Shown: piece by piece, positions 19,001 through 25,630 of the stretch
How positions within the stretch are numbered: position 1 is the stretch's first letter
How the letters are laid out: each line of letters opens with the position of its first letter
Assembly (NCBI GenBank): GCA_026645575.1
Contig: JAPKMW010000004.1
Span: 124,001 to 188,000, forward strand
Origin: Caldilineaceae bacterium
GTDB taxonomy: Bacteria > Chloroflexota > Anaerolineae > Caldilineales > Caldilineaceae
Length of the DNA: 64,000 nucleotides
Reading direction: 5' to 3'
The notes under the pieces: generated by a model
What the model was told of the DNA's origin: nothing
Databases searched by the model: none
Seen by the model: the letters and a program-made list of their open reading frames with translations, nothing else
Translations under genes and position numbers: made by a program

Positions 19001-19144
19001 CAACCAAACACCCCAACGCCAGAAGCCGATGACTCCAACTGGGATGAGAACAACCACCAGGTTGCCCAAACTTTGCAACTGTGTAAAAAGTTCGTAGATC
19101 AGATGGAGCAGGCGTTGAAATTCCTGCAACAGATTGTCAGGCAT
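16088..19144 (-). CDS. GT2 processive polysaccharide synthase fused to LysM-like and AlgG-like C5-epimerase domains
   Basis: A 1018-residue membrane protein. One N-terminal span (~27-48) precedes a GT-A family 2 glycosyltransferase (~66-310) with SIITPVYNE, the D158-S-D160 metal motif, G-D258-D259 as acceptor/base motif and the processive signature Q295-RVR-W299 (QxxRW), as in Alg8, hyaluronan synthase and NodC. Four to five spans follow (~330-460). The exported half holds a LysM-like motif (~515-560) and a right-handed beta-helix (~590-1000) close to mannuronan C5-epimerase AlgG, with the catalytic signature D766-P-H-D769 and the coils HGIIFSRRCENN and HGIMLDRESN. In Pseudomonas synthase and epimerase are separate proteins. 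Fusion suggests the chain is epimerised as it leaves the membrane. Product is probably a uronic polymer if AlgG specificity holds. GGAG lies 9 nt before ATG. Confidence 0.85.
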   Translation of the reverse strand: MPDNLLQEFQRLLHLIYELFTQLQSLGNLVVVLIPVGVIGFWRWGVWLVRKVVGARYRPLVPSGYTTTTSIITPVYNEDPQTFRNALESWLINGPNEIIAVIDYTDENCIQEFRKFEEACAATGAVTTKLIITRKPGKRAALVDGVQVASGEIVFLVDSDTMWEKDVLVKAIAPFEDPEVGGVTTRQNVLAPKTVAQRLFDLYLDIRYLEEIRFLAAAGDAVTCISGRTAVYRRTAILPLLDELLHETFWGQPVIAGDDKRLTNLVQAKGWKVRYQEGARVYTPGFPNVGQFIRQRVRWARNSWRADLRALFSGWIWRRPVLAFHSIDRLSQPLTTLVAPTYLVLSVIHRDWFMTIIILLWWLFSRTVKIWMHLRRRRSSIMIVPIYILFAYVFALIRIYAFFTMNHQSWVTRWDQSRVRRLGFIRTALSYAATGVMVIFVVVVINVLYSQQRLLANITDPNVVGMEAELPAYNIQQADTTITAFEPALPKVGASNVAQGTTQYEIGVGDTLPLIAQKYGIDERAITLQSGAWKIGERITIQLPFKNYADYRRALPPLATESTGVTVEYRPEINGITVVGAMAVVDIPTIYRLINDPSVLAQESEGVYLLKKNLELKRHTVLLIEGPQVSWLKLQSDENGSVRIFGDSANIGVSNTKITSWDPKLNDVDRNVDDGRAHIRVNNGRMDFVKTEVAFLGQPKLRNSGGGVYGLSWRIENSARFQRELTTGTFEENNIHDNYMGFYSFGATGMVLRNNKVHNNLEYGLDPHDDSNNFLVEFNEVHNNGNHGIIFSRRCENNIIRNNRSYDNALHGIMLDRESNYNSIYDNYVAGNVDGIALWRSDLNTIYNNEIVGNKRGLRFNRRSADNVIYDNIVKDSLQYGLYLYEESRANWFIRNQMENNRVGIYIRSLSNFIFNNDIAYTNAMSRSKYGIYLTEEAIANQIARNRLAGYQTGIYLKTGPDDLLTNNTFEGDQENIRFTEEWHSSSAPNQPTGAPSSLLGSYARFFNRFWAGIQQSN

Positions 19145-19556
19145 AGCAATTCACTCCGTGACGGTGGCATGGTGACAGCGATAACAACGATAACATTATG
19201 TAGGTGTTGTGTCGTCCATCATAACAGCGCTGATTATGTTTGCTAGTAAATTGTATTTATTAATTTGGTAGACGTTATAAACGTACAACAGATACGTTCT
19301 TTGGCCATATTCCTCATCCATTTTGCGTAGACCCAATCGTCAACTGCTATAGCAAATTGCGCATTTATCCCCCATCCATTGTACATAGTTCATCTTGAGT
19401 TATGGATGACAATTGACTTACAAAACAACACTTCAGCATGGCGTTTTGTCGATTGTGAATGCGGGGCGAGAAATTTCTAATTAATACTATAGCAGCAAGA
19501 ATCGTCTTCTTTGACAAAATCCGTGCAAAGGTCAGCCGAAATCGCTACGATTACCC

Positions 19557-19572
19557 TACGTAATATTACGTA
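19557..19572. promoter_or_regulatory. 16-bp perfect palindrome, candidate operator
   Basis: TACGTAATATTACGTA is self-complementary. It lies in the large divergent intergenic space, where a shared regulator of the flanking polysaccharide genes would bind. No promoter hexamers can be placed confidently around it. Confidence 0.4.
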
Positions 19573-19733
19573 ATCTCTTCATTTACTATCCAAAGCTTCT
19601 ATGCTTGTACTGTAATGCAACTAGCCAAGTTGCGTACAACAAGGAAAAAGAAATTTTGCTATAGTATATAGTAAGGGAATTGCAAAGGTAATACACAATA
19701 TGCACTACTGCTCGGAACATAACAATCTATTAG

Positions 19734-19822
19734 GCTCATGTGCGAAACGGGTGAACACTTGTCAGGTTTTGAAAACCTCACAGATATGGCCGGTTAAGAC
19801 CTCACACTTTCCGTACATGAGC
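19734..19822. repeat. 89-bp dispersed palindromic element, copy A
   Basis: It begins GCTCATG and ends CATGAGC, so the outer arms are inverted. The centre is CAGGTTTTGAAAACCT. It aligns without gaps along its full 89 bp to 50609-50697 (65 identical positions by hand count). It lies directly upstream of the beta-helix gene at 19851, whose start follows 28 bp later. Confidence 0.8.
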
Positions 19823-19850
19823 GTACATCATTAATGATAGGAGTATACCC

Positions 19851-21419
19851 ATGTATCCCCAGATCTGTTTTCGGTCTACTGCAGCCAATCGTTCCCGGCA
19901 GTCATTCATTACACGCATAGTCGTCTGTTGCACTGCCATGTTGGCGCTTGGTCTCTTCTCTATAACCCCAGCCGTAGCCCAAGGAGATGAGCAGATCTAT
20001 GGCGCACAGGCTGCCATCGGGCCTGGCGCTGAGGCGTGTATAACAGAAGCCAATGTCACCAACCCAACCATTGTGACGCCAGATAATACCAACTGGCACC
20101 AATTGCTCACGGAAGCGAAACCGGGCGCGATCATACTCTTGCACGGCGGCGTCTATCAATCACAGGACAAACTCTGGCTGCCCGCCGGCGCGCCTGATCA
20201 GTTTATTACCATAAAACCCTATAACTGTGAGCCGGTGACGCTCTATACCAGTTTACGGCCGCTCTCTTATACCAAGATCAGTGGCCTGACACTGGAAGCG
20301 AAGGGGGTGAATGACAGTAACTTTGTCATTCGGATTGACAGTGAATACAAAGGGAAATATTGGGGCAACATCACACAAGTTTTTATTCAGAACAATATCA
20401 TCCGCGGCGGGAAGATTGACGCCATCCGGATCAGCGATGATAGCACCCAGGTTACAATCACTGGCAACCATATTGACGGTGGGGGAACGGGACATAATAT
20501 CTTTGTTACATCAGAAAAGTTACTCCACAGACCAGATCAAATTGTGATTACCAATAATCGTTTAACGAAACAACTTTTTACGACCCCCGCCGAGGATATG
20601 CTCCAGGTGCGGGATGTTGGCTATGTCGAATTTACCTATAATACCTGCACCGGCGGGGTTAATATGGAGCAATGTGTCGATATTAAAACGACTACCCAAC
20701 CGCTTCTGATCGCCCACAATCTCTTTGATGGCGCTCATTTGCACCAACGGGGCGCCGGCGAAGATGGGGCCGATGGCTGTATGGTGATCCATGAAGGTGA
20801 CAGCATGGCTGATCAACACCGAATTGAGTATAACTACTTTAACCGCTGTCTAGGCTCAGCCATCCGCTTTGCTTCGGGTACACAAAGCGGGCTGACCAGC
20901 AGTGCGCTGGTACACCATAATGTCTTTTATCAGTCAAATTATCAGGAGGGGGAGATCCCTGTGGTGCGCGCACAGAATCTGCACTTTTTGCATAACACCA
21001 TGATCTGTGGGCGCTTCAAACTCGGCAACGGGAATCAAAGCGCATTGCCAAGTGGCGCCGTGATCAAAAACAATATCTTCTACAAGACGCAAATTGAAGA
21101 TAACACGACATTGCCGGCTTATCCGTACACCTGCGCCTATAATCTGCTCTATGCCACATCGGACAGCGGATTTTCCGTCAGCGGTTGTACAAATACGATT
21201 GATCGTGACCCGCAATTTGCTGCCGCTCTGGCCGCCGATTTTCGACTGCTCCCCACTAGTCCGGCCCTTCAGGCTGGTGAAAATCAAGTCACAGTAGGCG
21301 CACTACCGTTGTTTCAACCGGCGCCACAGCCACCACCTGATCCCACCTTACCATCACGGATCTACCTCCCCCTTATCCAACAAAGTAGCATGACACTGGA
21401 AGTAAATTGTACACCGTAG
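19851..21419 (+). CDS. Secreted right-handed parallel beta-helix protein, polysaccharide-lyase-like
   Basis: A 522-residue exported protein: signal peptide (MLALGLFSITPAVA, cleaved near residue 44), then a right-handed beta-helix from ~80 to ~430. The opening (W-x-L-L-x-x-A-K-P-G-x-x-I-x-L-x-x-G-x-Y) and the Asn ladder (IQNNIIRGG, ITGNHIDGG, ITNNRL) fit PL6/chondroitinase-B-like and related helices. MEQCVDIKTT could be a calcium/catalytic Lys coil, but this is not certain. The end, DRDPQFAAALAADFRLLPTSPALQAG, is a common closing motif of such helices, followed by a Pro-rich linker and RIYLPLIQQ, a variant of the shared C-terminal tail. It is divergent from the GT2-epimerase, which suggests a role in trimming or binding that polymer. 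Confidence 0.75.
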   Translation: MYPQICFRSTAANRSRQSFITRIVVCCTAMLALGLFSITPAVAQGDEQIYGAQAAIGPGAEACITEANVTNPTIVTPDNTNWHQLLTEAKPGAIILLHGGVYQSQDKLWLPAGAPDQFITIKPYNCEPVTLYTSLRPLSYTKISGLTLEAKGVNDSNFVIRIDSEYKGKYWGNITQVFIQNNIIRGGKIDAIRISDDSTQVTITGNHIDGGGTGHNIFVTSEKLLHRPDQIVITNNRLTKQLFTTPAEDMLQVRDVGYVEFTYNTCTGGVNMEQCVDIKTTTQPLLIAHNLFDGAHLHQRGAGEDGADGCMVIHEGDSMADQHRIEYNYFNRCLGSAIRFASGTQSGLTSSALVHHNVFYQSNYQEGEIPVVRAQNLHFLHNTMICGRFKLGNGNQSALPSGAVIKNNIFYKTQIEDNTTLPAYPYTCAYNLLYATSDSGFSVSGCTNTIDRDPQFAAALAADFRLLPTSPALQAGENQVTVGALPLFQPAPQPPPDPTLPSRIYLPLIQQSSMTLEVNCTP

Positions 21420-21742
21420 TCAACTGCCATTGCAGATTAACAAATTAGTACCGGCGCCCTGGAAGTTCGACTTCTCTGCTGGTACTATTTCGGCAATCCA
21501 CAATAGCGCCGAAGATATACGTCAAAAGTACTATTATACAATCAGCAAAATGATTTAAGGAAATTAACGCTTTTGGCGCTCGTAAATTCCCCTTGCTTAC
21601 ATTAAACTATGGAGACTAATCAACCTGTTCGGTAAGCAAGATGCAAGGGCTATTTTTCCTAACCCGGCAACCGATCATGCTTTTTGCTTGCCCACAGCAT
21701 AGCATACATTAGTAGGAATTAGTGTCTCAAAAAGAAGGGGCA
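21420..21742. other. 323-bp intergenic region
   Basis: No gene is supported. A weak nested hairpin (AGTACCGGC ... GCTGGTACT at ~21447-21485, with inner GAAGT-TCG-ACTTC) follows the beta-helix gene and may end its transcript. The remainder is AT-rich and presumably holds the promoter of the BNR-protein gene. Confidence 0.5.
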
Positions 21743-23344
21743 ATGTCTCAACATTCGTATGGTTTTCCAGTAAACAATTTTATTAGCATTTTTGGGGTTA
21801 CACTTAGTCTTTTGCTGTGGCTTTGGCAGCCGTTTTATGCCCATCCACTTTATGCCAACGTAGATCCCCCCATTGCGCCTGCGGCAGATCCCCCTTTGGC
21901 ACTGCCCACCTTGGTCGATCAGACCCAGCAGGTCAAGAGCATGGGCTATACCGATAGCCGCAAGATCGTGCGCGATCGCGCCGGCAAGCTTTATGTGGCC
22001 TATCGGAAAAAGTTCAAATTGCACTACGAAACTGCTTACCACATCTTTGTCGCCACCTCGCGCGACAATGGTCGCACGTGGACTGTACTCAACAACAATC
22101 GTCCCATTGCCGAGGTGGGGGATTTCAATCAGCGCGTGCCCTCAATTGCCATTGACCGGCACGATCGTCTCCATGTTGTCTGGTACGGCGCTGATGCTAC
22201 CAGCGCGACGAGCGACGAAAACCAAATCAAATATGTCTACTCCGCCGACGGCGGCGCCACTTGGTCAACCTGGCGCAACATTGCGCCGGTGGCTGGTTAT
22301 GCCGGCGCAGAGCGTTGGCAGGAACATCCAACGATTTTTGTTAGTGACAATCAAACCGTCCACATCGTTTGGGAAGGTCGTGATGAATGGTATCAGCGCG
22401 CCGCACAAATTAAAGTGACCCAATCTCATGATGGCGGGCAGTCATGGACACCCTGGCGTAATCTTGCGCCCACCAACTACAGCCGCAGCCGTCCTTCCCT
22501 GGTCGCCAAGGGGGACACCCTCTATGCCTTTGCTTACGGCAGCCGCGGCGGCATTCAACAAATTCTCTACACAATCTCGACCGATGGCGGCCAACAATGG
22601 TCGCCTTGGCAACCGGTGGCGGCCAGTATCCAGGATCAACGCCACGTTTCCGCCGCCATTGATCAGCGGGGTACGGTGCATATTGTCTGGCGGCAGCCTC
22701 CTTTTCGGGGGGCGCTGGAAGAGGGGCGGAACAGTCAAATCTACTATGCCAGTTTGGACGGCGCCGGGTGGAGCGCACCAATTCGCGTCGGTTCGCATGG
22801 GGGTGGTGCGCAAACCTATCCCAGCATTGCCGTCGCTCTGGACTACACGGTCTGGATCACTTGGTTGGAAACCAGTGCGCCCTATGATTTTCCACATGAT
22901 GCACCGACCACCGGCGCTGTCTACTATGTCGCCAAGAATGAGCAAGGATGGAGTGAGCCAATTTTGTTTGGCGCCGGCGGCGGCAATTTATACCCCAGCC
23001 TCCGGCGCGATCTAGGCAGCGCCGGGACGGCTGTGGATGTCGTTTGGGTGGACGCACAGCCAGATGGTAGCCTGATCCGTTTTGGACAACTGGCGCGTCC
23101 TACTCATTTTGCGCCGGCAGCGGCCATTGATGAGAGCCGTGTCGGCATCTCGCCTTTTACGCGCATTGCTTGGGCCTTGGAATTTGATAATGGGCCGCTC
23201 CAAGCGCTCCAGATCAATCTTCTGCACCAACGGGCGGCGCTTTGGGACGAAGCCGCCGCGATCTTACAATTGCTTGCCTTGGTTAGCCTCTATGTGCTGA
23301 TCAAATTTGCTATTACCCATTGGCTGCGCACAGCCTTTGAATAG
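21743..23344 (+). CDS. Secreted BNR/Asp-box beta-propeller protein (sialidase-like)
   Basis: A 533-residue protein with an N-terminal hydrophobic signal/anchor (ISIFGVTLSLLLWLWQPF). At least four Asp-boxes, the S-x-D-x-G-x-T-W type, are visible: SRDNGRTW, SADGGATW, SHDGGQSW and STDGGQQW, as in sialidases and related propellers. The sialidase Arg triad cannot be assigned from sequence, so glycosidase activity is unproven. A C-terminal span (LQLLALVSLYVLIKFAI) suggests anchoring at both ends or a surface-tethered propeller. The start at ATG 21743 is chosen for AAGAAGGGG just upstream, rather than the GTG at 21722. The last codons and the stop lie inside a 25-bp tandem repeat. Confidence 0.75.
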   Translation: MSQHSYGFPVNNFISIFGVTLSLLLWLWQPFYAHPLYANVDPPIAPAADPPLALPTLVDQTQQVKSMGYTDSRKIVRDRAGKLYVAYRKKFKLHYETAYHIFVATSRDNGRTWTVLNNNRPIAEVGDFNQRVPSIAIDRHDRLHVVWYGADATSATSDENQIKYVYSADGGATWSTWRNIAPVAGYAGAERWQEHPTIFVSDNQTVHIVWEGRDEWYQRAAQIKVTQSHDGGQSWTPWRNLAPTNYSRSRPSLVAKGDTLYAFAYGSRGGIQQILYTISTDGGQQWSPWQPVAASIQDQRHVSAAIDQRGTVHIVWRQPPFRGALEEGRNSQIYYASLDGAGWSAPIRVGSHGGGAQTYPSIAVALDYTVWITWLETSAPYDFPHDAPTTGAVYYVAKNEQGWSEPILFGAGGGNLYPSLRRDLGSAGTAVDVVWVDAQPDGSLIRFGQLARPTHFAPAAAIDESRVGISPFTRIAWALEFDNGPLQALQINLLHQRAALWDEAAAILQLLALVSLYVLIKFAITHWLRTAFE

Positions 23345-23398
23345 CCAGCTGCGCACAGCCTTTGCATAGCCGGCTGCGCACAGCCTTTGCATAGCCCG
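23324..23398. repeat. Three tandem 25-bp repeats spanning a stop codon
   Basis: Units 23324-23348, 23349-23373 and 23374-23398, each built on CTGCGCACAGCCTTTG. The first unit encodes the last residues (LRTAFE) and the stop codon of the BNR protein; the other two are untranslated. Differences are one or two bases per unit. Confidence 0.92.
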
Positions 23399-23424
23399 TT
23401 TCTCCATCTTGGCTCATCTATACT

Positions 23425-23497
23425 CAGTAGACCGCAACGCAACCAAAGTGAAATGAATTGACTCTGGACTACGCGACTAACTGACTGCGGACTACTG
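23425..23497. repeat. CAGTAG-CCGCA hairpin, copy 1
   Basis: CAGTAGACCGCA (23425-23436) pairs with TGCGGACTACTG (23486-23497) with one G-T type difference. The same arms recur at 24480-24541 and, with CCGTA, at 50488-50571. Confidence 0.75.
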
Positions 23498-23523
23498 ATA
23501 CTCAAATCAGATTTAGCTTTTGT

Positions 23524-23563
23524 GGTAACTACACCGTGCCTGGTTAGGCACGGTGTAGTTACC
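23524..23563. terminator. Perfect 18-bp hairpin upstream of the cytochrome gene
   Basis: GGTAACTACACCGTGCCT (23524-23541), loop GGTT, perfect complement 23546-23563, then CTTTTGTG. It probably closes transcription from the BNR gene. The T-run is short, so terminator strength is uncertain. Confidence 0.65.
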
Positions 23564-23686
23564 TTTTGTGAAAGAAAGAACAAATTGTCGGTCATCATGC
23601 AGTAATTGTAAAAAGCTTGTGTATAATCTATCCTGAACCCACCAGTGGGTCTTCGCTGATTACATACCGTCAAACAAAGGATAGCT

Positions 23687-24211
23687 ATGAAGCAAATTAC
23701 ATTGGGCCTCGCCCTGCTCATTTTTTTACTTGGAATTGTTGCCTGTAGCAATGCCGAAGGTCAATCCTTGCCACCAACGCCTACAAACGAAACGGCTACA
23801 GTGTCAGCTACAGTGTCAGTCACGGCAACAACGCCGGTCAACGGCGCAACCGACAGCACTGCCACAGAAGCGGAGACTACTGGCCTGCCGGCAACCATTG
23901 CGGCGCTGCTACCCAATGCTGATCCTGAACATGGCCGCGAATTGACCGTCCAATATGGCTGTACAGCCTGTCATGCGTTAGAGGAAGGGGTTAACGTTGT
24001 CGGCCCTTCGTGGTATAACATTGGCGCCATTGCCGCCACCCGCGTCCCCGACGAAAGCGCAGCGCTCTACCTCTATCACAGCATTGTTCAACCCAACCAA
24101 CATGTCGTTGAAGGTTTTTTGCCCAATCTCATGCCCCAGAGCTACCAGGATCAACTGAGTGAACAGGATCTGGCTGACATGATCCAGTATCTGCTTACGC
24201 TGCAACCATAA
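23687..24211 (+). CDS. Lipoprotein monohaem cytochrome c
   Basis: A 174-residue protein with a lipobox (LLGIVAC, Cys 20), a Thr/Ser/Pro-rich linker to ~65 and a class I cytochrome c domain. Haem attachment is C-T-A-C-H (~92-96). The likely axial Met is in LPNLMPQSY, followed by the terminal helix DLADMIQYLLTL. It would sit on the outer face of the membrane as a small electron carrier. No oxidase or reductase subunits are adjacent, so the partner is unknown. AAAGGATAG precedes ATG. Confidence 0.88.
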   Translation: MKQITLGLALLIFLLGIVACSNAEGQSLPPTPTNETATVSATVSVTATTPVNGATDSTATEAETTGLPATIAALLPNADPEHGRELTVQYGCTACHALEEGVNVVGPSWYNIGAIAATRVPDESAALYLYHSIVQPNQHVVEGFLPNLMPQSYQDQLSEQDLADMIQYLLTLQP

Positions 24212-24323
24212 GTCATCGTCCCAAAATAACTTCACGCTCAACGCGACTGCATGACTGGCAATAGTCGGGGGCGAGTCACGGCCTGGCGTTGTGCAAATCT
24301 ACAAGTTGTTTTGGGACGATGAC
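24212..24323. repeat. 21-bp-arm inverted repeat after the cytochrome gene
   Basis: GTCATCGTCCCAAAATAACTT (24212-24232) and its complement at 24303-24323 differ at one G-T compatible position. The 70-nt loop has its own CAACGC...GCGTTG stem. It starts at the base after the cytochrome stop codon. Confidence 0.8.
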
Positions 24324-24479
24324 TAAAATAAACCAACCAACCCATTAAATCCACTTCAGTCCAGTTTGGCTGAAGTGTCACCTTTTTGCTACAATAAGAC
24401 AAATCATATTTTTTGTACCAACAGCTTACTGTTGACACTTTATACTATAGGGAACAAGGGAATAGATGGATCCCAAAAT

Positions 24480-24541
24480 CAGTAGACCGCAACGCTATCG
24501 CGCCTGACGTAGGACTCTGGACTTAGGACTGCGGACTAGTG
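24480..24541. repeat. CAGTAG-CCGCA hairpin, copy 2
   Basis: CAGTAGACCGCA (24480-24491) pairs with TGCGGACTAGTG (24530-24541). It shares its left arm exactly with the copy at 23425. It lies in the leader of the small hypothetical gene at 24624. The wider gap 24212-24623 holds nothing else recognisable. Confidence 0.65.
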
Positions 24542-24623
24542 AAAATCGACAAGGCGACTCAATAAACCTTGTCACCCCATCCCTTTGTCACCCTGTCATG
24601 CCAAAAAAGGAGTTTCAGGCGTC

Positions 24624-24905
24624 ATGAAAGCCATGCTGTATATGCAGGACAAAAAAGAGCCGGTTGCGGTACTGGACGAAGTCAATGTTGTCAAAATGAA
24701 TGATAACCATAGCCAAAGTCCCTACCGCATTTCATTTTCGGCAGCAAAATTGAACGCTGGTCGCACGATGATCGAATTGCATCGCGACCAGAAGATGCGC
24801 ATCCGTCTCGATGACGGGCGTGAAGCCAATGTGTTGTTGCAACACAGCAGCCTGGATAGCAAAGGCAATGCCGTGGGTGTGTTAAATGTGTTAGGAACGA
24901 TCTGA
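24624..24905 (+). CDS. Small hypothetical protein
   Basis: A 93-residue protein not recognised as a known family. It looks like a small all-beta domain: alternating strands such as YRISFSAAKL, MIELHRDQKMRIRL and DDGREANVLLQHSSL, ending VGVLNVLG. There is no signal peptide, membrane span or Cys. The start at ATG 24624 (MKAMLYM) is preferred, with AAAAAAGGAG 11 nt upstream; an upstream in-frame start at 24585 lacks a site. It lies 3 bp before the SH3 gene and is probably cotranscribed with it. Confidence 0.6.
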   Translation: MKAMLYMQDKKEPVAVLDEVNVVKMNDNHSQSPYRISFSAAKLNAGRTMIELHRDQKMRIRLDDGREANVLLQHSSLDSKGNAVGVLNVLGTI

Positions 24906-24908
24906 CGA

Positions 24909-25526
24909 ATGAGCAATGCTCCTGCACCGCGACCGCCCAAACGGCCGCGACCAACGCCGGCCAATCGACCGGCAGCGGCGGCAGAATGGCCGGCGGAAAC
25001 ACCCGTAACACCGCCGTCCCCGCCCTTTGCCCAGCCACCGCGCTCGCTGCAACGGCCAACCCGACGGCTCTTTTGGGCCGGCTTTCTGACCAGTTTTCTG
25101 CTGCTTGGGCTGGTGAGTTGCGGTGGCCTGGTTATGAGTACCGGCCTCAATCGCCTGGATCTCGCCAGTTTACAAGGCGGAGAAGCGGCTTGGTCGCCGC
25201 CGGACGTTACCCCGACGCCAACGCCGGACCCGGCCCTTAGCGAGGCCGCTGCCGGTACACGTAATGGCATCTTTGCCATCGGGCAGACGGTGCGCAATGT
25301 CACCAACAGTCGCGTCAATATCCGACAAACGTCCGGCCATCTGGGCAAAGGCGATAACGATATTCTGGCCCAAATGCAACCGGGGGAGAGCGTCACCATC
25401 ATTGGTGGTCCCACGCCGATGGACAATCTTATCTGGTGGCAAATTCAATACAGCGGCAATGGCCGCACCATTGAAGGTTGGACGGCAGAAGCCACCGGCA
25501 GCGGCGTGCAAATTCTGGGTCAATAG
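24909..25526 (+). CDS. Membrane-anchored bacterial SH3-domain protein
   Basis: A 205-residue protein. Residues 1-50 are Pro/Arg/Ala-rich and cytoplasmic. One span follows (LFWAGFLTSFLLLGLVSCGGLV, ~54-75), then a linker with a TPTPTPDP run, then an SH3b domain (~128-205) with SRVNIRQTSG at its start and GWTAEATGSGVQIL at its end. SH3b domains usually bind cell-wall peptides or mediate surface contacts. No lytic domain is present. It directly follows the small hypothetical gene with a 3-bp gap. Confidence 0.8.
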   Translation: MSNAPAPRPPKRPRPTPANRPAAAAEWPAETPVTPPSPPFAQPPRSLQRPTRRLFWAGFLTSFLLLGLVSCGGLVMSTGLNRLDLASLQGGEAAWSPPDVTPTPTPDPALSEAAAGTRNGIFAIGQTVRNVTNSRVNIRQTSGHLGKGDNDILAQMQPGESVTIIGGPTPMDNLIWWQIQYSGNGRTIEGWTAEATGSGVQILGQ

Positions 25527-25566
25527 CCACAGGTACAGACAAATTTTACCGGTTCAACAATTGTTT

Positions 25567-25624
25567 GGTGATTAGGTGATTGGGTGATTGCCCAGCGCCC
25601 CAATCACCCAATCACCTAATCACC
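25567..25624. repeat. Perfect 24-bp-arm palindrome (GGTGATT family, copy 2)
   Basis: GGTGATTAGGTGATTGGGTG and four more bases (25567-25590) form a perfect stem with 25601-25624 across a 10-nt loop. The arm is also internally repetitive (GGTGATT units). It is closely related to the 4908-4978 arms. It lies immediately before the helicase start. Confidence 0.9.
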
Positions 25625-25630
25625 AAGCGA

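Larger units (their letters stand above)
19145..19850. other. 706-bp intergenic region between divergent polysaccharide genes
   Basis: AT-rich, with no supported gene on either strand. It must contain the promoters of the GT2-epimerase gene (leftward) and the beta-helix gene (rightward). Two structures stand out and are listed separately: a 16-bp perfect palindrome at 19557 and an 89-bp dispersed element at 19734-19822. The length is unusual for this compact window. Confidence 0.7.

Noticed and set aside
19851..21419. Assigning the protein to PL6 alginate lyase
   Set aside because: The general beta-helix pattern fits, but the Lys/Arg catalytic pair cannot be placed with confidence, and there is no DPHD either.
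21743..23344. Calling the BNR protein a true sialidase
   Set aside because: Asp-boxes are present, but the Arg triad and catalytic Asp/Tyr/Glu cannot be assigned. Only the propeller fold is supported.
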